Below are positions 1 through 7,573 of a stretch of 64,000 bases of DNA, in pieces (positions within the stretch are counted from its first letter, which is position 1; every line of letters begins with the position of its first letter). The notes under the pieces are model-generated. The model was given only the letters and a program-made list of their open reading frames with translations, was not told the origin of the DNA and ran no database searches. This stretch comes from Bacteriovoracaceae bacterium (GTDB lineage Bacteria > Bdellovibrionota > Bacteriovoracia > Bacteriovoracales > Bacteriovoracaceae): NCBI GenBank assembly GCA_947446575.1, contig CANFHC010000004.1, positions 91,186 through 155,185 on the forward strand. The letters run 5' to 3'. The translations under genes and the position numbers were made by a program.

Positions 1-455
1 TTTCCACCGCGAACGTATGGAGCAAGTAGGTCAATAACTTTGATCCCTGTATAGAACTGCTCTAGTTTTGTAGATTGCTTATCAAATCCAGGAGCTGGTC
101 TGTGAATGTCGTAAGTTTTTTTAGCGTTAATTGGACCAGCTTCATCAACCGGCTCACCAATAACGTTAACAATTCTTCCTAAACATTCTTTACCAACTGG
201 AGCCTGAATAGTTTTTCCTGTATCGAGAACTTTTAGTCCGCGAGCAAGACCTTCAGTCGAGTCCATAGCGATACAACGAACCATGTTGTCACCTAAGTGT
301 TGAGATACCTCAACAGTCAAGTTCCACTCTACGTTCGAGATCGTCTTGTTAGTTAACTTTAGAGCATTGTAGATCGCTGGAATTTTCCCATGAGAAAATT
401 CAACGTCTAGAACGGGCCCCATTACTTGTTTTACAACACCATAATTTTCAGACAT
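1..455 (-). CDS. atpD: ATP synthase F1 subunit beta (5' part only)
   Basis: N-terminal 151 residues of the catalytic beta subunit of F1Fo ATP synthase. The reading frame starts at an ATG (453-455) and runs off the left window edge at APYVRGG, immediately before the Walker A loop, so the catalytic motifs are not visible. The segment shows the beta-barrel region (MVRCIAMDSTEGL) and the conserved GRIVNVIGEPVDEAGPI stretch. It lies 11 bp downstream of atpG on the same strand, which is the usual alpha-gamma-beta order. Recognition is firm; only the truncation by the window limits it. Confidence 0.96.
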   Translation of the reverse strand, partial: MSENYGVVKQVMGPVLDVEFSHGKIPAIYNALKLTNKTISNVEWNLTVEVSQHLGDNMVRCIAMDSTEGLARGLKVLDTGKTIQAPVGKECLGRIVNVIGEPVDEAGPINAKKTYDIHRPAPGFDKQSTKLEQFYTGIKVIDLLAPYVRGG

Positions 456-466
456 TGGTGATCCCC

Positions 467-1336
467 TTAACCGTTCAGAGACTCAGCACCCGAAACTACT
501 TCAGATAATTCTGTCGTAATCGCTGCTTGTCTCAGTTTGTTCATTTTTATTGATAACGTTCTAATTGCTTTTTTACAGTTCGAAGTAGCTGAATCCATCG
601 CTGCCATTCTCGAACCATGCTCAGCCGCTACACCGTCCAAAAGAGCAGTGTAAAGTGTACTGATATAAGTTTGAGGAATTAGCGTGTTTAAAATTTCTGT
701 AGCATTCGGCTCATATTTAAAATCGAATGGAAATTTTTCTGCCATTGCTTCTTTTTCTGTTTGATCTAAAGTCATCGGTAAAAGTTGTTTTACTTCTGGA
801 TCAAATGAAATTGCTGAATTAAAAATATTGTAAGCTACAAATACTTTTCCAACCTCACCTGTCGTAAATTGCTCTCCTAGCTCTACACCAACATGCTCCA
901 TGTCGATGAAAGTCGGCTCAGACTTATTAAAGGTATACGTTTTACCTTTGTTGTATTCCGCCGCAAGAAGATCTCTTACTTTTTTACCAATGAAATAAAC
1001 TTTTACATCGAGTTTAGTTTCATCAAGAAACTTTCTCACTTTTTTAGCAAGCTGAGAGTTGTACGATCCACAAAGACCTTTGTCAGAAGAGATAACTAAA
1101 AGTATAGCCTTGTTGTTATCTTTCTTCTCGTGCAAATACTCATGGTCATAATCTTGAACTAGAGCAGAAACAACTTTAATCGTTGATTCAAGCTCATGCG
1201 CGTATGGACGCGAGTTCACGATATTGTTTTGAGCTTTCGCTAATTTTGCGGCCGAAACGAGCTTCATCGCTTGCGTAATTTTAGAAGTACTTTTGGTACT
1301 TTTAATTTTCTTTTTAAGCTCTTTAATATTCGCCAT
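467..1336 (-). CDS. atpG: ATP synthase F1 subunit gamma
   Basis: Central rotor shaft of F1, 289 residues, a normal length for bacteria. The N-terminal helix (IKELKKKIKSTKSTSKITQAMK) and the C-terminal helix with RMAAMDSATSN and a run of basic and hydrophobic residues are the two coiled-coil strands that turn inside the alpha3beta3 head. The ISSDKGLCGSYN motif near residues 81-92 is the family signature region. It sits between atpA (36 bp upstream) and atpD (11 bp downstream), consistent with one F1 operon. Confidence 0.97.
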   Translation of the reverse strand: MANIKELKKKIKSTKSTSKITQAMKLVSAAKLAKAQNNIVNSRPYAHELESTIKVVSALVQDYDHEYLHEKKDNNKAILLVISSDKGLCGSYNSQLAKKVRKFLDETKLDVKVYFIGKKVRDLLAAEYNKGKTYTFNKSEPTFIDMEHVGVELGEQFTTGEVGKVFVAYNIFNSAISFDPEVKQLLPMTLDQTEKEAMAEKFPFDFKYEPNATEILNTLIPQTYISTLYTALLDGVAAEHGSRMAAMDSATSNCKKAIRTLSIKMNKLRQAAITTELSEVVSGAESLNG

Positions 1337-1372
1337 TGTTTATATTCCTAATTCTTTTTCTTAGCACGACTT

Positions 1373-2881
1373 CTAGTATTTCTTGGTTGCTAAGAAACCT
1401 TTAACAGCTTCAAGGATTTTTCCTTCGTTTCCACCAGAAATTTCTTTCGAGTTAGAAATTTCAGACATAACGTCAGCATGTCTTGAGTGTAAAAATCCAA
1501 GAATATCTTTTTCAGCAACTCTAACTTGTGGAGTTGGAACAACATCTAAAAGACCTTTAGTTGCAACTAAAATTGCTACTGCTTGGTCAATAACATCAGC
1601 AGGAGCATATTGATCTTGTTTTAGAAGTTCAACTAATCTCTCACCTCTGTTTAGCTGTCTTTTTGTTGCTTCATCTAAGTCCGATCCGAAAGCAGAGAAA
1701 GCAGCTAGCTCTCTATACTGAGCAAGATCAAGGCGAAGTGTACCAGCAACTTTTTTCATTGCTTTAATTTGAGCAGATCCACCAACGCGTGAAACTGAAA
1801 GACCAACGTTAACAGCTGGACGAATACCAGAGTTGAATAAATCAGACTCTAGGAAGATCTGTCCATCAGTGATCGAAATTACGTTTGTTGGAATGTATGC
1901 AGAAACGTCACCTTCTTGAGTTTCGATGATCGGAAGTGCTGTCAATGATCCATTTCCAAGAGCGTCGTTAAGTTTACATCCGCGCTCAAGAAGTCTTGAG
2001 TGAAGGAAGAAAACGTCCCCTGGGAATGCTTCACGTCCTGGAGGACGACGAAGAAGAAGCGACATTTGTCTGTACGCTTGTGCTTGTTTTGTTAAATCGT
2101 CATAAACGATAACTGCGTGGCGACCGCTGTCTCTATAGTACTCACCCATTGTACAACCAGTGTATGGTGCAAGGAACTGCATAGGAGCAGAAGCTGAAGC
2201 AGTTGCTGATACGATGATTGTATAATCAAGAGCGCCAGCATCTTTTAATTTTTGTTGAACTTGTCTTACTGTAGATTGTTTTTGTCCAATTGCTACGTAA
2301 ACGCAAACAACGTTTTTACCTTTTTGATTGATGATTGTATCGATAGCGATTGCTGTTTTACCAGTCTTACGGTCACCAATGATAAGCTCTCTTTGTCCAC
2401 GTCCAATTGGAATCATAGAATCGATTGCTTTTAATCCTGTTTGTAGCGGCTCATGTACTGATTTACGAGCGATGATCCCTGGAGCTTTAATTTCAACAAC
2501 ACGTGAGTGTTCTGATTTAATATCTCCCATTCCATCAATAGGCTCTCCGATTGCGTTTACAACTCTTCCTAAAAGAGCGTCACCAACTGGAACAGCTACG
2601 ATTCTTTCTGTTCTTTTTACTGAAGACCCTTCTTTAATTCGAGTGTCTTCACCAAGAATAGCGATACCAACGTTATTTGCTTCTAAGTTTAGAACCATTC
2701 CTGTCGTACCTGACTCGAACTCAACAAGTTCACCGTACATTACGTTTTTAAGACCGAACGCTCTAGCGATCCCGTCTCCGACAGTTAATACTGTTCCAAC
2801 TTCATCTACTTGAAGTCTAGTTTGAAAGTTTGAGATTCTTTCTTTGATAATACTTGTAATCTCTTCTGGATTCATTGCCAT
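1373..2881 (-). CDS. atpA: ATP synthase F1 subunit alpha
   Basis: Non-catalytic nucleotide-binding subunit of F1, 502 residues. The Walker A motif GDRKTGKT is at 169-176, the family signature [17 protein letters not shown] is near 364-380, and the C-terminal helical domain ([16 protein letters not shown]) is intact. The start ATG gives [16 protein letters not shown], the usual delta-binding N-terminal helix. It lies between atpH and atpG. Nothing suggests loss of function. Confidence 0.98.
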   Translation of the reverse strand: MAMNPEEITSIIKERISNFQTRLQVDEVGTVLTVGDGIARAFGLKNVMYGELVEFESGTTGMVLNLEANNVGIAILGEDTRIKEGSSVKRTERIVAVPVGDALLGRVVNAIGEPIDGMGDIKSEHSRVVEIKAPGIIARKSVHEPLQTGLKAIDSMIPIGRGQRELIIGDRKTGKTAIAIDTIINQKGKNVVCVYVAIGQKQSTVRQVQQKLKDAGALDYTIIVSATASASAPMQFLAPYTGCTMGEYYRDSGRHAVIVYDDLTKQAQAYRQMSLLLRRPPGREAFPGDVFFLHSRLLERGCKLNDALGNGSLTALPIIETQEGDVSAYIPTNVISITDGQIFLESDLFNSGIRPAVNVGLSVSRVGGSAQIKAMKKVAGTLRLDLAQYRELAAFSAFGSDLDEATKRQLNRGERLVELLKQDQYAPADVIDQAVAILVATKGLLDVVPTPQVRVAEKDILGFLHSRHADVMSEISNSKEISGGNEGKILEAVKGFLATKKY

Positions 2882-2909
2882 TTTTTACCTCAACATTCCT
2901 AATAATGTA

Positions 2910-3449
2910 TTACGAATTTAAAACACTTTCTTTAAAGTTATCTAATTGGTTTTCGAGAGATGCATCTAACTGAAGATCTTCAACAGTTACTCTATATCCC
3001 GCAGAAACATTTTCATTCTGACTGTATTCGAGTATTGGCTCTCTTCCTAGTTTCGCTTTAAGATAAACTTTTAGTTTTTCTTTTACGTCAGCTGGAATTG
3101 AGTCTTCACTTCCTTCAATTGTCCCACGAAGAAATCCTCTTCTATGGTCATCGATTACAATCACGTTCTTAAAAATCATTGGCAATAAACCAATTCTTTT
3201 TTCTTGAATCAAAAATTGCATAAAGTTTTTCATGATCTGAGATAGACCAAGTTTGCCCATTACGGCATCCATTACGCTTAATTTTTCTTCGTTCGTGAAA
3301 ACTTCTAAAAACATGACCGTTTCTAGGTCATTATTTTTATTGATAGTTTCGTTAAGTGTAGTTAGTTCACCGGCCAAATCAAGTTTCAACTCATCAGAGA
3401 GTTCAACAAGTGATTGGGCATAAGCTTTGGCGATTATTTGCTCTTTCAT
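2910..3449 (-). CDS. atpH: ATP synthase F1 subunit delta
   Basis: Delta subunit (OSCP equivalent), 179 residues, joining the top of F1 to the peripheral stalk. The N-terminal helical bundle begins IIAKAYAQSLVEL, the typical AxxYAxALxxL pattern, and the C-terminal part holds GYRVTVEDLQLDASLENQLDNFK, matching the family's GGxxxxxGDxxxDxSxxxxLxxLK motif. Length and position between the b subunit and alpha are normal for the operon. Confidence 0.94.
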   Translation of the reverse strand: MKEQIIAKAYAQSLVELSDELKLDLAGELTTLNETINKNNDLETVMFLEVFTNEEKLSVMDAVMGKLGLSQIMKNFMQFLIQEKRIGLLPMIFKNVIVIDDHRRGFLRGTIEGSEDSIPADVKEKLKVYLKAKLGREPILEYSQNENVSAGYRVTVEDLQLDASLENQLDNFKESVLNS

Positions 3450-3470
3450 TTTCTTCCTATCTAAAAAATC

Positions 3471-4013
3471 TTATCTGAGTTCAGAAACAATTTTTTGAGT
3501 CGCTTTCGTTTGGAAATCTTTATTCCCTTTAATAGTCGTTTTCGCACCTAAAACAACTTTATTAATGAGGTCATGATTTAATTCATCAATCAATTCTTTT
3601 TTCTCACCATCAAGCTTATTTTCAAGATCGCGCTTCATACGTGCAATTGTCGTTTGAGTTTCTTCACTTTGATTTTTTGCAAATTGAGCAGCTTCAGAAT
3701 CATAATCAGCTGTGATTTTTACTAATTCTGAATCTAAGTTTTTAATTTTTGCTTGAAAACTATTAAGGCGATCTTCTGCATCTTTATTATTTCTTGCTGC
3801 TGATTCCATTAGTGATTTTACATCTGCAGCTTGTTTGTTGAATTTTTCCCTCAACGGTTTAACAACCTTTGAAAGAATTGCAAGCATGATTATAAAGTTA
3901 ACAAATGGATATTTTAAATCCCAAATACTTGCTTCGTGGTGAGCGGCTTCTTCAGCTCCGGCCACAGAAATAAGTGATGTGAATAAAAAAGTATAATAGA
4001 TAATCGATTTCAC
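3471..4013 (-). CDS. atpF: ATP synthase Fo subunit b, with N-terminal signal sequence
   Basis: Peripheral-stalk subunit, 180 residues, GTG start preceded by AAGGA. The first 20 residues (MKSIIYYTFLFTSLISVAGA) look like a Sec signal peptide with an AGA-E cleavage site. The anchor helix near 34-52 (YPFVNFIIMLAILSKVV) follows, then a long charged coiled coil that dimerises and contacts delta. A second b-like gene lies just upstream, so the stalk is probably a b/b' heterodimer as in photosynthetic bacteria and several other lineages. Which copy is b and which is b' cannot be decided from sequence alone. Confidence 0.88.
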   Translation of the reverse strand: MKSIIYYTFLFTSLISVAGAEEAAHHEASIWDLKYPFVNFIIMLAILSKVVKPLREKFNKQAADVKSLMESAARNNKDAEDRLNSFQAKIKNLDSELVKITADYDSEAAQFAKNQSEETQTTIARMKRDLENKLDGEKKELIDELNHDLINKVVLGAKTTIKGNKDFQTKATQKIVSELR

Positions 4014-4022
4014 TATAAATCC

Positions 4023-4466
4023 TTATTTAGTAAGTTTTTCGACTAGATTCCCAGCAAGTTTATCAGCTTCTGCCATTACAACAGTTCTTTTTTCTGACAA
4101 GTCTTTTAGGATTTTATTTTTTCTTTCGTCGTATTCTGAGTTGATTTTCTCTTCTGCAGATTTAAGTTGGTCTCTTTCTTTATTCATCACATCTGATTTC
4201 TTTTTTTGTGTATGAAGTTGTGAATCAGAGTGTGTTTTTTCAATTTTTGCTTTGTATTGATCTGCAAGCTCTTCTGCTTGCTTATAAACTGCGTGAGCGT
4301 GGTTTTCTAATTTCGTTGTTTTTCCTTCTCTTTTTTCTAAAACTTCTTGAAGTTTTTTGAAAAACATTGGGGCAAGGATATTGAACAATACGAGCAGAAT
4401 ACCAAATTGTATTAGAGCGGTTTTATCGATTTTTAGAGCATTAATAATTACTAGAATCGTATCCAT
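4023..4466 (-). CDS. ATP synthase Fo subunit b' (second stalk subunit)
   Basis: Second b-type stalk protein, 147 residues from the ATG at 4464-4466. It has a membrane helix (TALIQFGILLVLFNILAPMFF), a kink with LEKREGKT, then a long highly charged coiled coil ending in KLAGNLVEKLTK. An upstream GTG at 4535 would add 23 residues (MKKIFTNSN...) but has no Shine-Dalgarno. The ATG has GGAG 11 nt ahead and gives the family's usual short N-terminus, so it is preferred. It is 9 bp upstream of atpF. The family assignment is good, the start less certain. Confidence 0.85.
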   Translation of the reverse strand: MDTILVIINALKIDKTALIQFGILLVLFNILAPMFFKKLQEVLEKREGKTTKLENHAHAVYKQAEELADQYKAKIEKTHSDSQLHTQKKKSDVMNKERDQLKSAEEKINSEYDERKNKILKDLSEKRTVVMAEADKLAGNLVEKLTK

Positions 4467-4598
4467 TTTTTCTATTACTCCAACAGTAGCGAAAGCTCGC
4501 GTAATATTATTAGAATTTGTGAAAATTTTTTTCACTTATGAATAAAGCTTTAAGCGTTTATCGTCAAGAAAATTTAAGGTTATTGTAATTTGCTGCGA

Positions 4599-4949
4599 TC
4601 AGCTTTGAATGTTTTTCTTGTCGCGCATTTTGGTTGTTCCGTGGAAAATAACGCCTTCTTCAACAATGAGACTTGGCGTTGTAATAATTCCCTCAAATCT
4701 TGCTGGTTTTAAGATCTCAACGCGTGAGCTTGCTTTGATATTTCCTTTAACCGATCCCGCGATAATAATAATGTTTGCGTTGATGTCGGCGTTGATTATT
4801 GCGCCTTCAGAAATAACTACCGTATCGTTTGAAAAAACACTTCCGTTTACGATCCCTGCAATTCTGGCAGTGCCATTGAAAGAAAGGTTTCCTTCAAATT
4901 TACAACCCTCTTCAATAATCGCTGAAACTTCTCCGCGGCGTCTTTCCAT
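4599..4949 (-). CDS. Bactofilin-family cytoskeletal protein
   Basis: A 116-residue protein made almost wholly of a bactofilin domain, a right-handed beta-helix that polymerises without nucleotides. Visible signs are the repeating pattern of short hydrophobic strands (FEGNLSFNGTARIAGIVNGS, then VVISEGAIINADI, then IIIAGSVKGNI) and the start IIEEGCKFEGNL. Bactofilins organise cell shape, polar structures or chromosome-segregation proteins in other bacteria. Its position directly downstream of parA-parB fits the known linkage of bactofilins to ParAB in myxobacteria. An AAAGGA ribosome-binding site precedes the ATG. The exact role here is inferred only. Confidence 0.9.
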   Translation of the reverse strand: MERRRGEVSAIIEEGCKFEGNLSFNGTARIAGIVNGSVFSNDTVVISEGAIINADINANIIIIAGSVKGNIKASSRVEILKPARFEGIITTPSLIVEEGVIFHGTTKMRDKKNIQS

Positions 4950-4967
4950 AAACGTGGTCCTTTAAAT

Positions 4968-4995
4968 AATAAGTGGTCCGATAGGACCACTTATT
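4968..4995. repeat. Perfect 12-bp hairpin between parB and bactofilin
   Basis: Inverted repeat with arms AATAAGTGGTCC (4968-4979) and GGACCACTTATT (4984-4995) around a GATA loop. Read on the minus strand it follows the parB stop and ends in a weak ATTATTT tract, so it could be a partial intrinsic terminator or an mRNA processing or stabilising structure between parB and the bactofilin gene. Its core TGGTCCGATAGGACCA (4974-4989) matches the palindromes found inside mnmE (TGGTYCNATAGRACCA), so it may be a copy of the same repeat family instead of a simple terminator. Confidence 0.7.
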
Positions 4996-5019
4996 AGAAA
5001 TTAATTTCTTAGTTCTATC

Positions 5020-5961
5020 TTACTTTGATAATAAGAATTCATATATATCGTTAAATTCTGCCTCATTGCTAAACTTAAGTACGATATTCCCAGAACCATT
5101 TTTACCCGAGTTAATTCCAAAGTGGTAACCTGTTTTTTGCTCGAGAGTCTTTCTAAATTGATCAAGTTTTTCATCAAAAAATGGATTTTTCCTAGCTGCC
5201 TTTTCTTTAAGTGGTTTTTTGCCTTTAATTCCGTTTTCTAAATCGCGGACAGACCAATTATTAGCTACAGCCTCGTTAGCGAGTCTAATGGCATCCTCAC
5301 GCTCTTTAACAGCTGCTAGAATTTTAGCGTGACCAAAAGAAAGCGATTCTTTTTGAAGAAGATCAATTACTGGACGAGGAAGGTTCAATATTCTTAGAAA
5401 GTTAGCAACTGTTGAGCGTTCCTTTCCAAGTTTTTTTGCTACGTCTTCTTGAGTGAGTTTGTATTCGTTCATCAATTGGTAATATGCCAATGCTTCTTCC
5501 ACACAATTTAAATCTGATCGTTGAACGTTTTCAATGATCGACATGATCATTTTTTCACGTTCAGTCGCTCTCTTCACCACGACAGGAACTTGCCCAAGAC
5601 CCGCTTTTTTAGCTGCTCTTAAACGTCTCTCACCTGCCACTAGTTCGAATTGACCATTTTCTAATTCAGCTACAATTAGCGGCTGAATAATTCCATTTTC
5701 TTTTATAGATTCAGCAAGTTCTTCTAAATCTTTTTCTTTAAAAATTTTTCTTGGTTGATTTGGATTTGTCTTAATTGATCCAACATCTACAAGCAGGGGC
5801 GTATTTTCAATTCGAATTTCTACTTCTCTTTCCGCTGGAGAATTATCTTCGATTTCTTGATTTCCATAGTGACTATTATAAGTCTGATTAACAACAGACT
5901 GAGGAGTCGACTCTTGAAGTAGTGATGCGATTCCTTTTCCTAGTGCAAGTTTCTTGGCCAT
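5020..5961 (-). CDS. parB: Chromosome partitioning protein ParB
   Basis: CTP-dependent DNA clamp that loads at parS and drives chromosome segregation with ParA, 313 residues. Visible motifs: NPNQPRKIF near 66-74, the CTP-binding motif GERRLRAAKKAG at 110-121, ENVQRSDLN at 144-152, and a helix-turn-helix at about 168-190 (LTQEDVAKKLGKERSTVANF). The C-terminal third (KFSNEAEFNDIYEFLLSK) is the dimerisation region. It follows parA by 15 bp. Two candidate parS sites lie within 4 kb at 6977-6992 and 9430-9445. Confidence 0.97.
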   Translation of the reverse strand: MAKKLALGKGIASLLQESTPQSVVNQTYNSHYGNQEIEDNSPAEREVEIRIENTPLLVDVGSIKTNPNQPRKIFKEKDLEELAESIKENGIIQPLIVAELENGQFELVAGERRLRAAKKAGLGQVPVVVKRATEREKMIMSIIENVQRSDLNCVEEALAYYQLMNEYKLTQEDVAKKLGKERSTVANFLRILNLPRPVIDLLQKESLSFGHAKILAAVKEREDAIRLANEAVANNWSVRDLENGIKGKKPLKEKAARKNPFFDEKLDQFRKTLEQKTGYHFGINSGKNGSGNIVLKFSNEAEFNDIYEFLLSK

Positions 5962-5976
5962 AACAACTCCGTAAGC

Positions 5977-6882
5977 TTATTGCTCGAATGATTGAGTTCC
6001 ATCAAAATTAATATTTTCTAAATTAGGGAGAATATCCATAATCAATTCTTCAGGAATTTTTGGTATTGAAGTTTCTTCTGGTTTCACCGCTACTTTTGAT
6101 GACCCACTTTTCTTAAAACGTTCTTTAAGAATAAGTTCCTTGGCCAAGGCTAAATAGGCTTCACTGCCTTTTGATTCGATATCGTAAAGAATAATTGGTT
6201 TTCCAAATGAAGGACACTCAGCAAGCTTTACGTTTCTTGGAATAATTGTATTGAAAACAGAATCGCCAAAATGAGTTTTAATTTCATTGGCAACTTGCTT
6301 GTGTAAACCTGAACGTGAATCAAACATCGTTAATAAAATTCCATCTAATTCCAATTCTGGATTTAGCGATGATTTAATTAATTTAACTGTGTTCAATAAT
6401 TGTGCGAGTCCTTCCATTGCTAAATATTCTGTTTGCATAGGAACGATGTATGAGTGAGCTGCGTTCAATGCATTTACAGTTAAAAGTCCCAATGAAGGAG
6501 GACAATCGATGATAATATAATCGTAGTCCTTTTCAACAGCTTTAAATGCTGTTTTTAATTTTGATTCGCGAGCAAACAAACTCACTAACTCTAATTCTGC
6601 TCCCACTAAATTGTTATCAGAGGGACAAATATCAAAACATGGAAGTTCTGAGTGGTAGATCGCTTCTTTTAAACCAATCTGACCAATCAATGCATGATAA
6701 ATATTTTTTTGAGCAAATGTATCTTTCGAAAGACCAATACTGATACTTCCGTTACCTTGTGGATCGAGGTCTATTAGTAGAGTCTTTTTCTCAGCTACTG
6801 CTAGACACGCCGCCAAATTTACTGAAGATGTAGTCTTACCTACCCCACCTTTTTGGTTCATCATCGCTATAATTTTAGCCAT
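5977..6882 (-). CDS. parA: Chromosome partitioning ATPase ParA (Soj)
   Basis: Deviant-Walker P-loop ATPase, 301 residues. KGGVGKTT at 11-18 carries the signature lysine, the A' motif is LLIDLDPQGNGS, and Walker B is YIIIDCPPSLGLLT. About 40 residues beyond the usual 255-260 (from KKSGSSKVAVKPEETS to the end) form an acidic, proline-containing tail with no recognised domain, which could be a partner-binding region. It is the first gene of the parA-parB-bactofilin group. Confidence 0.97.
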   Translation of the reverse strand: MAKIIAMMNQKGGVGKTTSSVNLAACLAVAEKKTLLIDLDPQGNGSISIGLSKDTFAQKNIYHALIGQIGLKEAIYHSELPCFDICPSDNNLVGAELELVSLFARESKLKTAFKAVEKDYDYIIIDCPPSLGLLTVNALNAAHSYIVPMQTEYLAMEGLAQLLNTVKLIKSSLNPELELDGILLTMFDSRSGLHKQVANEIKTHFGDSVFNTIIPRNVKLAECPSFGKPIILYDIESKGSEAYLALAKELILKERFKKSGSSKVAVKPEETSIPKIPEELIMDILPNLENINFDGTQSFEQ

Positions 6883-6934
6883 TTAGATTCCTCATTTTTC
6901 GTATTTGATTGTGTATTTATACTAATAAATATTA

Positions 6935-7573
6935 CTAAAGTAACTCAGAAAATTTAATAATTTTTTCAGTTTGCATTGTTCCACGTAGAACTTTTCTATT
7001 TTTGAAGCCTAAAAACATTCGACCCTCCGTCCCAGGAACATCGTACGACTTTTCTTCAATGAGTTCCCAATTACTTTCGATCATATCCTCTATATCTTCC
7101 AGCTCATAAAAGTTTGGTCCTTTATAAAAGAAAACATATAAAGTTTTATTTGTGCGCAACAGTGGAAGGTAGTCCGAAACTTTTCCCACACCTTTAAAAG
7201 TGATGACGGTGTCGACATCAAAGTCCACGGTCTCTAATCTTTGATGTTTTAAAAAAACATTTATTAAGCCAAGTTTTCCGGCAATCTTTTGAACAACCTG
7301 AGCTTTTTTTGCTCTGGCCTCAAATCCGATAAATTTTTTATCTGGGTTCGTGAAGGCCAAAGGCAAAATTGGAAATCCGCCACCAAACCCAACATCCACC
7401 ATTAACTTGGTTTTCTCGAGTGCGTTTTTAAAAACATTACTTTCAGTTTCAGGCAAAACTGAATCCACGATTTGTTTTTGGTAAAATTCTTCGGGTGAGG
7501 TAATTCTTGTCAAATTGATTCCGGCAAACTCACCAGTAAGCAGATCAAGGTACTTTTTACTAAAATCTTTCAT
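6935..7573 (-). CDS. rsmG: 16S rRNA (guanine527-N7) methyltransferase RsmG (GidB)
   Basis: SAM-dependent methyltransferase that modifies G527 in the 530 loop of 16S rRNA, 212 residues. The SAM-binding glycine loop LMVDVGFGGGFPILPLAF is near 57-73, and the N-terminal INLTRITSPEEF..QIVDSVLP stretch is the conserved GidB start. It overlaps the mnmG stop by one base (TAATG), indicating translational coupling. The last about 17 codons (LRGTMQTEKIIKFSELL) are encoded by DNA that contains a parS-like palindrome, so this C-terminal tail may exist because of the site. Confidence 0.93.
   Translation of the reverse strand: MKDFSKKYLDLLTGEFAGINLTRITSPEEFYQKQIVDSVLPETESNVFKNALEKTKLMVDVGFGGGFPILPLAFTNPDKKFIGFEARAKKAQVVQKIAGKLGLINVFLKHQRLETVDFDVDTVITFKGVGKVSDYLPLLRTNKTLYVFFYKGPNFYELEDIEDMIESNWELIEEKSYDVPGTEGRMFLGFKNRKVLRGTMQTEKIIKFSELL
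6977..6992. other. Candidate parS centromere site inside rsmG 3' end
   Basis: TGTTCCACGTAGAACT, 16 bp, matching the bacterial parS form TGTTCCACGTGGAACA at 14 of 16 positions. It lies in coding sequence near the end of rsmG, 2.5 kb from the second site at 9430. ParB spreads from such sites, and most chromosomes keep several near oriC, which agrees with the parAB genes next door. The match is by eye; ParB binding is not shown. Confidence 0.72.

Noticed and set aside
2328..2813. 161-codon open frame on the plus strand opposite atpA
   Set aside because: It is antisense to a strongly conserved gene, with no ribosome-binding site and no recognisable product; it is a shadow of atpA codon use.
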